Of a DNA stretch of 64,000 nucleotides, positions 37,150-50,240 are shown one piece after another. Position 1 is the stretch's first letter; each line of letters opens with the position of its first letter. Origin of the DNA: Acanthochromis polyacanthus (taxonomy: Eukaryota > Chordata > Actinopteri > Pomacentridae); assembly GCF_021347895.1 (NCBI RefSeq), contig NC_067113.1:5871489-5935488 (forward strand). The letters are read 5' to 3'. A program made the translations under genes and the position numbers. The notes under the pieces are model-generated. The model was not told the DNA's origin. It saw nothing but the letters and a program-made list of their open reading frames with translations, and did no database searches.

Positions 37150-37285
37150 ATGTGGTTAAAGAGGACATGAAGGTAGTTGGTGTGAGAGAAGAAGATGCAG
37201 CAGACAGGGTTAGATGGAGGCAGTTGATTCGCTGTGGCGACCCCTGAAGGGAAAAGCTGAAAGGAAAAGAAGAAGAAGACTTTCA
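37150..37285 (+). mobile_element. LINE 3' tail fragment
   Basis: The plus frame reads DVVKEDMKVVGVREEDAADR, then RWRQLIRCGDP and a stop, followed by 'gaagggaaaagctgaaagga' and GAAGAA repeats. This is the ORF2 end and 3' tail of a common fish LINE; the rest is absent. Confidence 0.65.
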
Positions 37286-37289
37286 TTTT

Positions 37290-40200
37290 GATGCTAAAAC
37301 ATATGTGTTTACTTTTGTGGGATTTAGCATGCAGGGCTTGTAATGGAGTTTTGTTTAACTTGCCATGTTTTTTCCTTTACTTTGACTTCAAGAAATCTGA
37401 ATCTTTTATCAAGCAATGAACTGAGAAAAGGAGCCACACATCTTCTTTTGTTTGTTTTCAGTGTCACTTTTGCACAAAATTATCTTTGAATATTCTTAGA
37501 AGTCCAGTTCATTATTTTCTAAGGCATAGTTATTCTTAACGGTCAATAGGATTTTTTAATATTTTGCCAGCTTTCTGTGATGAATATAACTAAGTAGATC
37601 ATTTTCATGTATTGAAGTTTTATGAGTTTTTCAAATAATGACAAATATAGAAATAATGAGATACTGATGTCTTAAGCTTTACAGTGGCAGTACGTCATGG
37701 AAGTGATAAGAACCACGTTTTGGTTCTTACATTTCAATTTGTAAAATCACAAAGATAAAATTGTTTTAAATGCCTTTGGAAATACAATGGCCTTTGCTGC
37801 CACTTTACACCAACATAATACTGCCTTCCTGTCTGTATTGTCATGAAAGTAGCAATATAATGATGCTGGTCATATATTTTAATGTATTCTACTTGGACAA
37901 AACACAGGTAGACAAGTTGGAACAGAGAACAATTTTTTTTAAATTAATAGTTTCTTGTGATTTCTTAGCAGAGTTTGTAAGGGTCTGACCTACAGATTCT
38001 AGTGACTGTGTCCTCAGACTTGCTGAACTGACTGACGGTGGGGGAGTGATTATTTGGTCCACAGTTAGCTGCTGCCATCTGCTGGCTTAGTCGTTCTGTA
38101 CAACAAAATGAGCCTCAAACATCAGAGAGAAACAGCTGCCAAGCATTTTGTTTGTTCAACTGTCAGTATAAAGGAATACATGCTGGATTGTTATTGGTGT
38201 CACTAACATAATTCTACAATGGATTTGCTGTAAGAGAACAAGCACTAAAAGAAAATACTGCATTCCTCTTAAATTTAGTAGTTAGAAAAATTAAAATGAT
38301 ATAATTTTACACCGTTTTGACTGGACACCAACTATTGCTGAAAATACATGAGTAATTGAGCACAACAGAAGGACGTACTTCCTCAGTTCTGCAGTTGACT
38401 GAGCAGCCAATGCTGAGAGGAGTCTTGCTGGTTTCAGATTTCCTCCATTTCACAATTACCCAGGCCACTTTGCTTCTGTGAACACTCAAGGTTTTACCCT
38501 TGGTTATGTACTATTTACAGACAGTGAAGAAGCAATATAAAGTTTCTCATCTTCCTCAAATAAACACAGGAAAAGTTTGTTAATATTGGATAATAGATAT
38601 ATTTATTTAGAATCTAATTACAGGGCTCTAGAGTTGGTTTTGGCTTCAGTGTATGGACAACAGCGAAAATAAGAAGCAGATCTATATAAAAAATGAAAAT
38701 AAAAAATAACACATGATCAATATAGCCTAACCAAAATCCAAGAAACAAAATATAACATCTGACCTACCTATCTAACATAAACAAGGTCAAAAAAGTTACA
38801 GATTACAAAGCCATATGTGTGGAGAAAACTACATGTGGCAAGACTGTGATTGGATGGGAGGAGATGAGAAATTACCCTGCACAGCAGCACAAGCTTAGCT
38901 AAGTTTATTGTGCACTGTTTTTAACCAGAAGCTAATCGTCTGCACGCCAGCAGTTGATTCTTAGCTCATACCTCCACACTCCAATAAGCATACATGCACA
39001 CATTCACACCGGTCACACAGAATTTATACACTCCATACTAGAAAAGAACATAGCCCTGCTACACACCAAAACACAGCCATAATATTTTACACTCATCACA
39101 GAGGTTTACAGAGAGTTTCTTGAACTCTGAATAGTTTTTGTTCTGACATGCAGTGTAAATTATATGATCTGATACAGGACAGTTGTGAAAGGAAGAAATC
39201 AAAGAGTGAAGGGGTCAGAATACTTTCTGAGGAAACCAAATATCAGGTAGGATGCTCTTACTGTACCAACTCTGGCAGTCCAGAATGACCATGAATAACT
39301 ATGATCAATAATGATCTATAATGTTAAATAAATGTAAAACACTTGTGTGTTGGTCACTGTTGCTGGCTTAGCTAGGCAGGCCAGTAAAGTTAGCAAGCCA
39401 ACTGTGAAATTCACAGTTTCTCTGAAGTGAAGTGAGAGAAAATCAGATTAACTCCAAATATGTATAAGATGACATTAATATGTGTTGGAGATAGCATAAT
39501 ATTATATCAACAGTTACTTTCCATTTGTCTTTCATTTACAGTGTTAAAGTAATCTTTTGATAACATTTCAGCTATAAATGCTGTCTGAAACCAAAACTCT
39601 TATAAAAAAGGTTGCAAATGCTTATTTAGGAATATTTTTGAGAGAACCTGTCAAATATTAGTTAGCTTTGCTATGCCTTAACTACTCATACAGACCTATT
39701 TGTGATGCTGGTCATCACTGTAACTTACTAACTCTTATCAGTCTGTGATAGAAATTAGTTGTTCTGGGTACCAACCAGGATACCCATGCCTTGCCAGATT
39801 TAAACTCGGTATGATCCAATTTCAGACAGTACCAGGGACAAATTACATCCTGTCATTTGAATGTGTAATTCTTTTTTTTTTTTTTGACTAAATAAACTCA
39901 TACTTGGTTCTTACAATTAGGGTTTTTTTTTTTTAAGAGTCACATTTGTGAGTAAATCTTATTAAGAGACATAAAGCATAAGACACCAAATGTTTACTAT
40001 TTGATATCATTGAAAACTTCCACATAGAAAAGAAAGGACTTTTTTTCTACTTCTTTCCAATGTGGGACTGAGTGGATCTTGTGGTAAAAAGTTAGCAGAC
40101 ACGTCATACAGATCTGAGTTAAAAACAGCCCTTGTTCAGTGTTGCTTTAACGTAGTTTCATGATTCAAGCTGAAAAATAATGAAAGTTATATTGAGAGAG

Positions 40201-40728
40201 ATAACAGTAGTATAGTAACTGGAAGCAACAAGATGAAGGTTAAATCATTGAGAAAACAGCACAGTATTTAGGAAGGTTGTATTTAAAAACCTGGCAGCAG
40301 AGCACTGGGTTGGTCAACATTTCAGAAATGCAGTGGACTATGAAAACCACATAGCTGCTTAGATGGAGGAAGATCCCATCTCATCCTGGGCCATTATAAA
40401 CCATGATGCTGTGCAGGGCCTTTGATTTGGCAGATAGTGTGATAATATTCCAAATCAAGCACTTGCAGAGTATCTGTCAGTCATTTTCTACATTATTTGT
40501 GTGTCCTTGTACTGCATAAAGCCTCCTGACTTATTTACTAAAGCATACTTATTTCAAATTGTCCCACCTTTTAGACACAGACACAGATTGCTGATCAGCA
40601 TCTAGAGTCACTTTGCTAACTTTTACCATAGTGTCTTGTATCACGGAAAACTAAACATGTGATTTCATGAATGGCTATAAATATACAGCTATGTGTTTGA
40701 TTTGGCAGTATTATATATCAACCCGATA
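37290..40728. other. Intergenic, no gene recognised
   Basis: About 3.4 kb of AT-rich sequence. T-runs at 39872-39885 and 39925-39934. No supported gene; 40121-40256 repeats 36757-36885. Confidence 0.5.
40121..40256 (+). repeat. Dispersed repeat, copy 2 of 2
   Basis: See 36757-36885; similar over about 130 bp in the same orientation. Confidence 0.8.
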
Positions 40729-41118
40729 CAGCGCACTCCATAATTATTGGCACCTCTGGTTAAGATGTGTTCTTTAGCTTCTAATAAATTCATTTTTTTT
40801 CTAAATAATATAGGACCACAAAAAAAAGAGGAAAATCCAACCTTTAATTCAAGTGCATTTATTCAGTGGGGGAAAAAAAATCACACATCAAGAAATAATT
40901 CTTTTACATCAAATCATGTGTGCCAAAATTATTAGCAACGCTGATGTTAATATATTGTACAACCCCCTTTTGCCAACAAAACAGCACCTCATCTTCTCCT
41001 ATAATACATTTTTCTACAATTTTCAGTGTGACAGTATGCTTCTGCAATAAAAATAGAATTTATTTTAAGGCTTTTAACATATCTTAACCAGGGGTGCCAA
41101 TAATTATGGAGGGTGCTG
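40729..41118 (-). mobile_element. Internally deleted Tc1-like element
   Basis: Ends 'gcgcactccataattattgg' and 'ccaataattatggagggtgc' form an inverted repeat, with TA at 40727-40728. At ~390 bp it is deeply deleted. The piece 'gtacaacccccttttgcc' near 40957 matches the C-terminal end of Tc1 transposases on the minus strand, so the parent was an autonomous Tc1. Confidence 0.75.
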
Positions 41119-42195
41119 TGTATATATATATCCTGGGGATGGACTGTTATAGCTCTGAGAGCATGGTTTTCTATCAATTTCGTATTAAACATTGAGCTCT
41201 GGAATCAACGAGGCGTCACTAATTATCAGCAAAAATAAGGTTAAACAGAAAAATTACCATCAAGAATGCATTATTTTTCACTGCTCAACAAGAAACATGG
41301 TGCAAGAAGTGGGTACAACATATAAGCAATTAATGATGAGGAGGAGTTCTCGACATTAATTTTGGAAAACGTTGCAGCTGTTTTTGTAGTTGAATTTTTC
41401 TTCACAATTCACAGACAGCACATTAGCGAATTTTAAGAAAATAGGGACATTGAACACTACCATGTGAGGTCATCAGTCTCTCTGGTTGCTGTGGCTGTTT
41501 TACCAAGGTAATTGACATGAGGCAAAAACAAAAACACAGTGTGAGAAACTTCTTTGGAGGTAATAGTTAGGTAGTAGTCAAACAGGTAAAACACTGACCA
41601 TGTGTGACAGAACAACCAAATATTTTACCTAAATATGTGGTTGTGGCTCCCTCTACCTGTTGATTGTGTAGGATAACATTAGTCCCACACAGGTGGATAG
41701 TCTTAGCGATAGCACCGTGTATAGCACCTTAAACTGCTGTCCCGTGAAAAGATGCAGGTTAATAATAGAAATGTAACTCCATGGTATAATTTACAAATGC
41801 ACATCTTAAAGCAGACTTCCGAAGAGTGAACAGGCAGTGGCATTCCACAAATTCCCAAGAATTTAATTTAGTCTGTAAAGATATTCTAGTGACATTTTCA
41901 AAAAAGCCATCTGTGTGTGAGAACTACTGTGTGCTAGAATATTATTAATCTGTAATAAACAAAAACAAGAACAATCCCAGGAAAGTACTTTTGAGCCATG
42001 TGACTATCAGTGGAAGAAATCTATCCTAATTCTGTTGTAAACAGTTTCTACTGCACACACAGACTGCACAGATTCGTGTGTTTACTTACATTATCCATGC
42101 TATAAGTAGCGATGTCTTCATGAGCTTCTTTACAAACAAAATTTTGACTATCAAAACTATAGCTTCTCTGCTATAGCTCTCTCTGAACTAATGTT
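41119..42195. other. Intergenic, no gene recognised
   Basis: No supported gene or repeat. Confidence 0.5.
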
Positions 42196-43930
42196 GATAG
42201 TCTAATTCCTCTAAACCAGCAACGTGTCTGTTACACCCCAGCCCCAACAGACTGCTCAAGGATATTTTCTCTTTAATTAACACTTTAGTGTTAGATCTGA
42301 TCAACCTCTCTTTATTAGCAGGATACGTACTGCAGCCATTTAAGGTTGCTGTACGCAAACCATTCAGATTTTTTTGTCAACTTAAGAGTGATATCCAGCA
42401 TTCCTTTAATTTCCATTCTCAACTCAACTCAACTTTATTTATAAAGCGCTTACAGCAGCTGCTGAAACAAAGTGCTGTACAATAAATAATAAATTAAAAC
42501 ATTAAAAAACAATAAATAAAACATGCACATATTAAAACAGCAGCACAATAAAACAAGAGCAGAGTTTCAAGCTGTGTTAAAAGCCAGTGAATAAAAATAG
42601 GTCTTAAGTTTAGTTTTAAAAACCAAAATTGAGGGAGCCTTTCTAATGTGCTAAGGGAGATTATTCCATAATCTGGGAGCAGCAACAGAGAAGGCCATTG
42701 CCAAGACCGCCTGTACAGAAATGGCTTGTTTGAAGAGTTTCAGTCAGGATTTAGAATACATCTCTTTACAGAAACACCACTGGTGAAGGTCACCAATGAT
42801 CTTCTGACAGCTTCAGACAATGAACTAGTTTCCACACTTCTTCTACTGGATCTCAGTGCTGCATTTGATACAGTGGATCACAGCATCCTTCTACAGACTG
42901 AAATATGTTATTGGGCTTAAAGAAACCAAATTAAACTGACTTAAATCATATTTATCAGACAGATTCCAGTTTGTTCATGTTAATGATAATTCTTCCACAC
43001 ACATCAGAGTTAGTTATGGAGTTCCACAGGGTTATGTGTTAGAACCAATATTATTTACTTTGTACAAGCTCCTCTTAGGCAATAGTATTGGAAAACCTTG
43101 CGCAAATTTCCCTTGTTATTCAGATGACACCCAGCTGCATTTATCTATGACACCAAATAAAACCAAACAGTTATTCAAACTCCGAGCATGTCTAAAGGAC
43201 ACAAAGGCCTGGATAACCTGTAAAATAAAATTAAAAATAAAAAAAAATATTAAATTCAGACAAAACCAAGGTTATTCTGTTTGGACCTAAATACCTCAGG
43301 AACATACTATCTAACCAGATAATTACTAAGAAGGACACTGCATTGGCCTCCAGTTTTACTGTAAAGAACTTTGGAGTCGTTTTTGACGAGGATATGTCCT
43401 TCAGCACACACAGATAAAGCAAGTCTACAGGGAGGCCTTCTTTTACCTGGACAGTGTTGTCAAACTTGGTAACATCTTGTCTAGTGATGCTGAAAAACTA
43501 GCCCATGCATTTATAACTTCTTGTATGGACTTTTGTAATTCCTATTATAAGGATGTCCCAGTAATTCTCTGAAAAGCCTCCAAGTGATCAAAAATTCTGC
43601 AGCCAGAGTTCTGACAGGAACCAGCAAGACAGACTGCTCTTTATTGGCTCCCTATTAAATCTAGAGCAGAATTTAAAATTATTTGCATCATATATAGTAG
43701 TTCTTCATTACCAAGTTCCATCTTACCTTAAAGGCCTTATTGGACCGAATCATCCTAATACAGCACTTCACTCTCAGATTGCAGGTTTGCTTGTGTCTCC
43801 CAGAGTTTCCAGAAACAGCATAGGAGGCAGAACCTTGAGTAATCAAGCTCCCCTGTTGTGGAATCACCTTCCATTTTGAGTTTGGAGATTGGCACCCTCT
43901 CTACTTTTAAGATTATACTTAAAACTTTTC
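42196..43930 (+). mobile_element. LINE ORF2 (reverse transcriptase), decayed and interrupted
   Basis: Blocks in order on the plus strand: VLDLINLSLLAGYVLQPFKV (42285-42345); after an insertion, [20 protein letters not shown] (from 42726); [20 protein letters not shown], with the first RT Asp; YGVPQGYVLEPILFTLY (about 43015); CYSDDTQLHLS, a YSDD active site (about 43115); then decayed thumb and tail matches to about 43930 ('ttggctccctattaaatcta', 'cctgttgtggaatcacctt'). This is the Rex1/L2-like group abundant in teleosts. Numerous frameshifts; no 5' or 3' end identified. Confidence 0.8.
42412..42715. repeat. Interspersed repeat inserted in the LINE
   Basis: Begins with 'caactcaactcaactttatt', then 'ataaagcgcttacagcagct' and a long A-rich middle; ends '..ccataatctgggagcagcaac'. 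It matches the layout of teleost repeats starting 'tttatttataaagcgc'. LINE coding sequence stops before it and resumes after it. Confidence 0.65.
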
Positions 43931-46732
43931 TTCCCCTCCTTTCAGGATTGGTTCTTTTGGTTTATAACATATGAAAGTGTACAAGTATTAAACGATATTT
44001 CTCCTGGCACTCCCAATGGCTCAATCCCATGGAAATATTCATTCAAAATAATGAGTTTTAAACATTGTGAGGAGCCTTTTGTCCTTTCAAAACACTAACA
44101 TACATTTTGTACATTTTTGATCAGTTTGCAAAACATTCTAATCTTTCTATCCTAATTCTCTACCTCCTGGTCTGCATCTTTAAATCTCAATCTTAATCTG
44201 TGTGTACGCATGCTTGTGTGTACTTGTATTGTTGGGACATAAATCTATTTATATTACGGGGATCTACTTCCCATTTTGGAGCAAAAAGCAAGTCCCATGA
44301 CTTATATAACGACTTTTTTAAATTTAAACTTGGATTCAAGTTGAAGTTAAGGCTAGGTTTAGGAAAGTAGTAGATATGGTTGGGGAGTAAGTCCAGGAAA
44401 TGAATAAAAGTCAATGTAATCTCCTCTAAAGCGATGGAATCTGTGTGTGTGTTTGTGTGTGTAGGGTTAGAGGGGAAGGGTGACTACTGAGACAAATGTG
44501 CCCCCCTCAGTGACCATGTCGCAATTTATTATGTGCCATTTTTCTTAAGCCTGCGTCAAGTTTACGACATCTGCCACAGTGGTGACTGGTCAGGCTTAAA
44601 GAGTATTATCAGGAGAATAGTTTTGCATATATTACAGGGTTAAGTGCAAACCAATCTGCTTTATCCAAACACAGCAATCCAAACACAGCGCTGAGCCTGG
44701 GAGACTGATGAGTAACACACTCAGCTGGGGCCTCAGCAACCTCTTAGCCCCCCTTTTCCACCTTCCCATCACACACTGGACTCACACTGATTGGCTTTGA
44801 TTGGTTGTATAAAACACAGCACTGACTTTTTGATTATATTACATATGGTCACGCATGGGCTGGTGCCCCGTGCTGCAGATACCAGAGCCTCAGCGGATCT
44901 GAAATCGTCGCCAGAACTCTAGATTACTGCAAGGACATATGGAGGGGAAAGGAGTATAAGATTGTAGTGATTCCAGGAAATATGCAACGCTCCTTGGGAT
45001 GGTCTCTGATATTCATGATACTAGTGCATTTTGTCCCTTCTTACTCATAGTTTGCCTCATGTGAGGCCCGCAGCAGGTCTTGACCAACTCTAAACTCCTT
45101 TCCAGGTTATTGCGGGTTCACCGGTGTCACATGTCAGGAACTGCATTGTGAGAGAAACAGCAGAGGAGGACTTCCAAAACAGACTTTCAGCAGGTCAGAA
45201 GTAAATTATTTTGGTGTTATAAATTGCACACCTCCACAAGCAATCCACTCTGACCTCGCATGTGTCTGCCTATCCCTCAGAGGAGAGGGGGTCCTCAGGG
45301 TTTGCGGTGGGGATCATTGGTACAGAGGAAGCTCACATAGCTGTCTCACATAACCTTAGGTTACAGATTTAAAAGACAGGACTCGTCTTGTGTCCTTTGC
45401 CTTTTCACCACTTTCAGCTCTGTGATTTGAGAGTTTTACCATTCTTAATTCAACAGCAAATCTAAATCTTAGAGCACAAACACTTGCAGGACTTTCAAAA
45501 GTCGTCTTCATGGCGTCTGGTTATGTATGAAGCACCATGCGCACACACACACGCACACACACACTCACACATTTCCCTCTTCATCATGCTATGTATTTTA
45601 AAAAATGTGAGACCAACATCTTGTTCAATGTCTGTGTAAAAGTTCATTCATAATCGTGTAACCAGTTGTTCCATTTAGTAGCTCCTCTCTTTAGCTTTTG
45701 GCCAAATCACCCATACTGGAAATTTGTTTCTTGCTTTTTTTTAAATTAACTTACCTAACTTTAATTACTTAAAAATACTACATTGCATCCAATAGGAAAT
45801 GTTTATGGCTTGTTTGTGTATGTTTTGCATGTCTTATAACAGTCTCTCACTATTATTTACTCTTGTGAATGGACACTTTTCTCATACAACCTAATGATAA
45901 GTATTAGGTTCAGATCAAGTAAACATTATGCTGACTATCAAGGAAGTACATGGTAAGTTATGTTTTCTATATATATTTTTAAATAATGTTTTGTTTTTCT
46001 AAAATTGAATACTTCTGCATTAATTACCCTTTTAATGTTGGGAGAACTTTACAGTGTTTCTCTTTCATCAGTGGTGGTGAAGCTGTGATGCACGTGAAGG
46101 TGTCGGAGATTGGACCTTGCAAACAACATGTCCACCACCTGAGTCACAGCCACGCCTGCCTAAATGTCACATTTAAAATGACAGATGCTTTTTATATATT
46201 AATACGTACCATTGTGGTAAATCGCAGAATAAATAAGGTATACCTTTTTATGTATGAATTTTCAACATTTAATTTCTACAATCAAAAACATATCAATGAT
46301 ATATTGAAATTATCTGACTTCAGCCAACCCTGACACTGTCTGAAATCATTTAAATGTTGAAAATATTTTGGTGTTAAAACTCCTAAAAATCAAACAAAGA
46401 CAACCTGTGATGAGGCGTCACATTAGAACAAAACTCTTCCTACACTACATGTTGTGATGATTATCAGTGGTGTTAACACAACTCAAGTACACCGAGTCAA
46501 AACGCATGAAAGCAGGCACTAACAGAATATTTTTTATGCAATGTCATGGACTCACAGATTTCCTTGCATTGTATTTCAACAACAAAAATTTTATGTCATT
46601 ATCATGAAATCGATAATACATCAACGTCAAACACCAAACTTTTAGTCTAAATTGCCACTGAAAAGTCTAAGATGTTGTAAAGTATTCTTGATACTAAAGC
46701 AGACTTAAAAGAAATCTGTTAAAGTAATTTTA
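43931..46732. other. Intergenic; two weak exon candidates
   Basis: No confident gene. 45114-45191 and 46066-46180 are open, carry cysteines and have plausible acceptors (see findings). A mixed CA/CG run lies at 45541-45571. Confidence 0.4.
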
Positions 46733-46965
46733 CACTAAGGAATGCGGCAGAGTTATGTGATGATCAGCGTACATTTGTCTGTCCATCTGTTATTCTGTCT
46801 GTGCGCAACAGATTTTGATGAAGTTTTCAGGGAAGGTCAGAAATGAAACAAGGACAACCACTGGATCCATGGATTTGTTCAAGATTTCTGTATCATTGCC
46901 AGATAGCAGCACGGCGTCACTGTAACTCTGACAACAAGTGAACGCTGCGTCAGCTGCCTGATGAT
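46733..46965 (+). repeat. Dispersed repeat, copy 2 of 3
   Basis: Matches 34250-34525 in the same orientation: 'cagggaaggtcagaaatg', 'ggatttgttcaagatttc', 'gatagcagcacggcgtc'. Confidence 0.75.
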
Positions 46966-47836
46966 CCTACTAAAAATCTACCGCTGCAGACTTATCTGGA
47001 CTTATCCTTCCGACACTATACAGTAACAGTTGATTAAATCATGGGATTGTTTCCCAGTCCCATCAATTCCAGCCACCCGCCACATATTTAGGCCACTAGA
47101 TTCGGTATCTGTACACAACGTATTCATGCATAACACACGCCTGTGCTCAGCACAAGGTCATTTTGTTTGTGGGTACATCTGTATTAAATGGCCACATTCT
47201 ATAGTGGCATGAGAACTGATCATCAATAACTAATAAACAAATGCTGCATTTCTTAAAAAAAGAAAAAAAATCTGTATTTTTTACAATGCCATATAAGGGA
47301 GTACTTTTCTTATTTGATTGAGGAGGCTAAGAGTTGTGTCAGATGCCAAGATTTGTTTTGCAGTTTTGAACTTGAAATGCTAAAATCACTTACCATGTTT
47401 GCAGATGAAGTTTAACTTTATTCTCTATTCTTTATTGTCTACTATTGTGCAGGAAGATAATAGTGCAACGGGTCCACTGAGGTATGACAAGACATCTTGC
47501 TTCCTATCATATGTAAATCTATGTACTCACTGCTCCTAAGCATTAATTATAGTCTGCCACAAGAAACTGTTGTAATCTATGGCTGCTGTTAATGTCATTA
47601 CAAGTGTGTGAGGTTGTGGTGTGTGTGTGTGTGCCAGCTAGAGACTTGCTTCTGGTGACCTGTAAAGGTTATATTCATACACACACACGCCACATCCATA
47701 TAAATTATATCACGAAGAGCAGACAGGAAGGCCTTTGAGAAAAGCAAGCACTCTTAGATTCTTGACCAAAGCTGCAGACTGAAAGAATGATGTTGATGCA
47801 GTGCTGAGGGAGAAGTTGAAGCCCACCTAACACAAG

Positions 47837-47842
<6 letters not shown>
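46966..47842. other. Intergenic, no gene recognised
   Basis: A short GT run at 47617-47632; no supported gene. Confidence 0.5.

Positions 47843-47910
<68 letters not shown>
47843..47910. repeat. (CA)n microsatellite
   Basis: About 34 CA units. The Cys/Val-repeat frames on the minus strand are artefacts of it. Confidence 0.95.
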
Positions 47911-47911
<1 letters not shown>

Positions 47912-49427
47912 CCATCTGCTGTTTGACATTTTGTTTTGTCATGGCCATTGTGGCGAGAGCTGTCACTAACAGAGAAACAGCGTGACCATGTTGATTAGAC
48001 GAACCTTTGGGGCAAGGAGTGGAAATAAGCTGTCACTTCATTACAAAAATACATAAGCTCTCACTTCCAATTACTCACTTAGCAGCTGGAGATTAGACAG
48101 GGGAGCGAATGCCAACACCGCAGTCTTCCTGGGTTCAGTAGAAATGACTGCAATCACAAATTATATCAGTTTCTGTGAACTTCCCCCAACTCTCCCAAGC
48201 AGCCCTCTGATCCTGTCGTCCTTCTTTAAACACAGCCCACTGGCCTTGATTTCAACTCACTTGAAACACAAAGTCAAACATTTGCACTTACATTTTAGGT
48301 GAATTTTATAATTCATGAAACATCGCAAGGTCTTTGAATTACTGTTTGGTGCCTCAGTTCAGTGAGCAAAATATGCAACACAGTAGGTGGCTGTCATGAT
48401 GATAAAATGTAAAATTCTGATGGATTTTGTGTCTAATTTAGGTGAAAAATATCCTAAAAAAGTTCAATTCTATAGCTATTCAGGCCCTTTTAGTTCATGG
48501 TTTTTATCAACATGGTTTCCAGCAACGGGCAGTTGCTTTTAGTGAATTATTCTGATAAATGAGCTGCACACCTGACAGATAGCCAGAGGCTTGTTAGCTG
48601 TTTGAGGAATCTAACTCAAGCTGAACACATCTTTACCCTAAAAAATTATGCTGAACTTGATGTAGAGTCATGCTTGTGTCTAACTGCCTCCTCAGTAACT
48701 AAATACACATTCATCACCTTGTCTTTAAATTTGTTCTCTGGCAGAAAAATGCCTTTTTGATTGCAGAGGTCAGTCATTTAAAACACCTTGTTACAATCAA
48801 GTTCTTGCCACACCTCAGAGCCCTTTTTACCAATTGAACATCATTTAAATACTACATCTTAATGAATATTGTTGCTGACCATGTCCATCCCTTTATAACC
48901 ACAGTGTACCCATCCTCTAATGTGAAATTAAACAACAAAAACGTTTGCTTCATTTATGGGTCATTCCTAAATTGGAGGACTTTTGAGCTTCAATTTTATT
49001 TGAAAAATAAACCTCTTTTACAAATTTCTGCTACATATTCAGTAAAATAGGTATTAAAGTATCAAAGGTTTGATTGACTCAGCTTACACATCAATGGTAG
49101 CATTTTTATTCCATGTTTTCTGTGTTGTTTGCTAACCCTACTCTAATCACAGTAACAGGGTTGCTAATCCATGCTAATGTTAGCTTTTTCTCAGCAGTAG
49201 AAGCTAGATATTTAGCTAGCTGTTACTGCTGACCAAGAGGACAAACGTACTGATATGAAAAGGTAAAGTAAATTTTTTTTTGTCTTATCCTGATAATGTG
49301 CATAACAGGTTTTATTTGAGACTCAATTTGGTCATCGGGGGGTGGGGCAAGAGAAAAGCTGCATTTTAGGGGCAACTCTAGACTTATTTGGTATTTTAAA
49401 AATATTTTCAAACATTCTTTCTCTTAG

Positions 49428-49462
<35 letters not shown>

Positions 49463-50150
49463 TTTGGCCTTAAGACAAGTGCATGTACACAATATCTGCA
49501 TGTTTTAGTATTTTGCACATGGATTATTTGAAATCTGAGCGTAAAATGTCCTCCAGTTCTAGAATGGCCCTTGTATTTATTTGTACATTTTTCATCTGTC
49601 CACTACATGCACAGAATACTGCAAACTCAACATGCAATTATATTCAACATTTTAAGACTTTTTGTAAACTCAAGCACTTTCAGTGTCTTGAAATCTGATT
49701 TATTATGGGATGGCTACACCCTTTGCTAGTACCAAGACTGTCCTAGCTAAAATTAGCTCTGGTGCTAAGAGCAACATGTTTTCCATTGAGGTGATACCGT
49801 CGGCTGCGGTGATAAGAAAACTCTTTGTTGCACAATTTGCACACAACAACGTTTTTGTCCAAGCTGCCATTGGGGTGTTTCTTAAAAGAAAACATTCCAC
49901 CCTATAAGCTCAATGTGGTCTCGTCTTCCTTCACTATTCACCAAACTTTCTTGTGTTCTTCGCAGCTGGCAAACAGACTTAAGGTTCCACCTAATGGACT
50001 GGAGTGTTCATCAGTGTTACTGGTGTGCCAGGAATTAAGGAACTAAGAAAGGTGTGATTAAACAATTAAAAGCATTTATTTTTAACACATTATTTTGTCT
50101 GTAATTAATTAAGCGAAATGAACGCATTAAAGTTCCAGCTATAATGTATG

Positions 50151-50153
<3 letters not shown>
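47911..50153. other. Intergenic, with (AT)n at 49432-49458
   Basis: No supported gene. A perfect AT run of about 13 units lies at 49432-49458. The overlapping open frames on both strands at 49703-49907 have no recognisable domain. Confidence 0.5.

Positions 50154-50233
<80 letters not shown>
50154..50233. repeat. (CA)n microsatellite
   Basis: About 40 CA units, ending seven bases before the Tc1 element at 50241. Confidence 0.95.
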
Positions 50234-50235
<2 letters not shown>

Positions 50236-50240
50236 AAGTA

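Noticed and set aside
47705..47966. Cys/Val-repeat proteins
   Set aside because: Encoded by the CA/GT microsatellite at 47843-47910.
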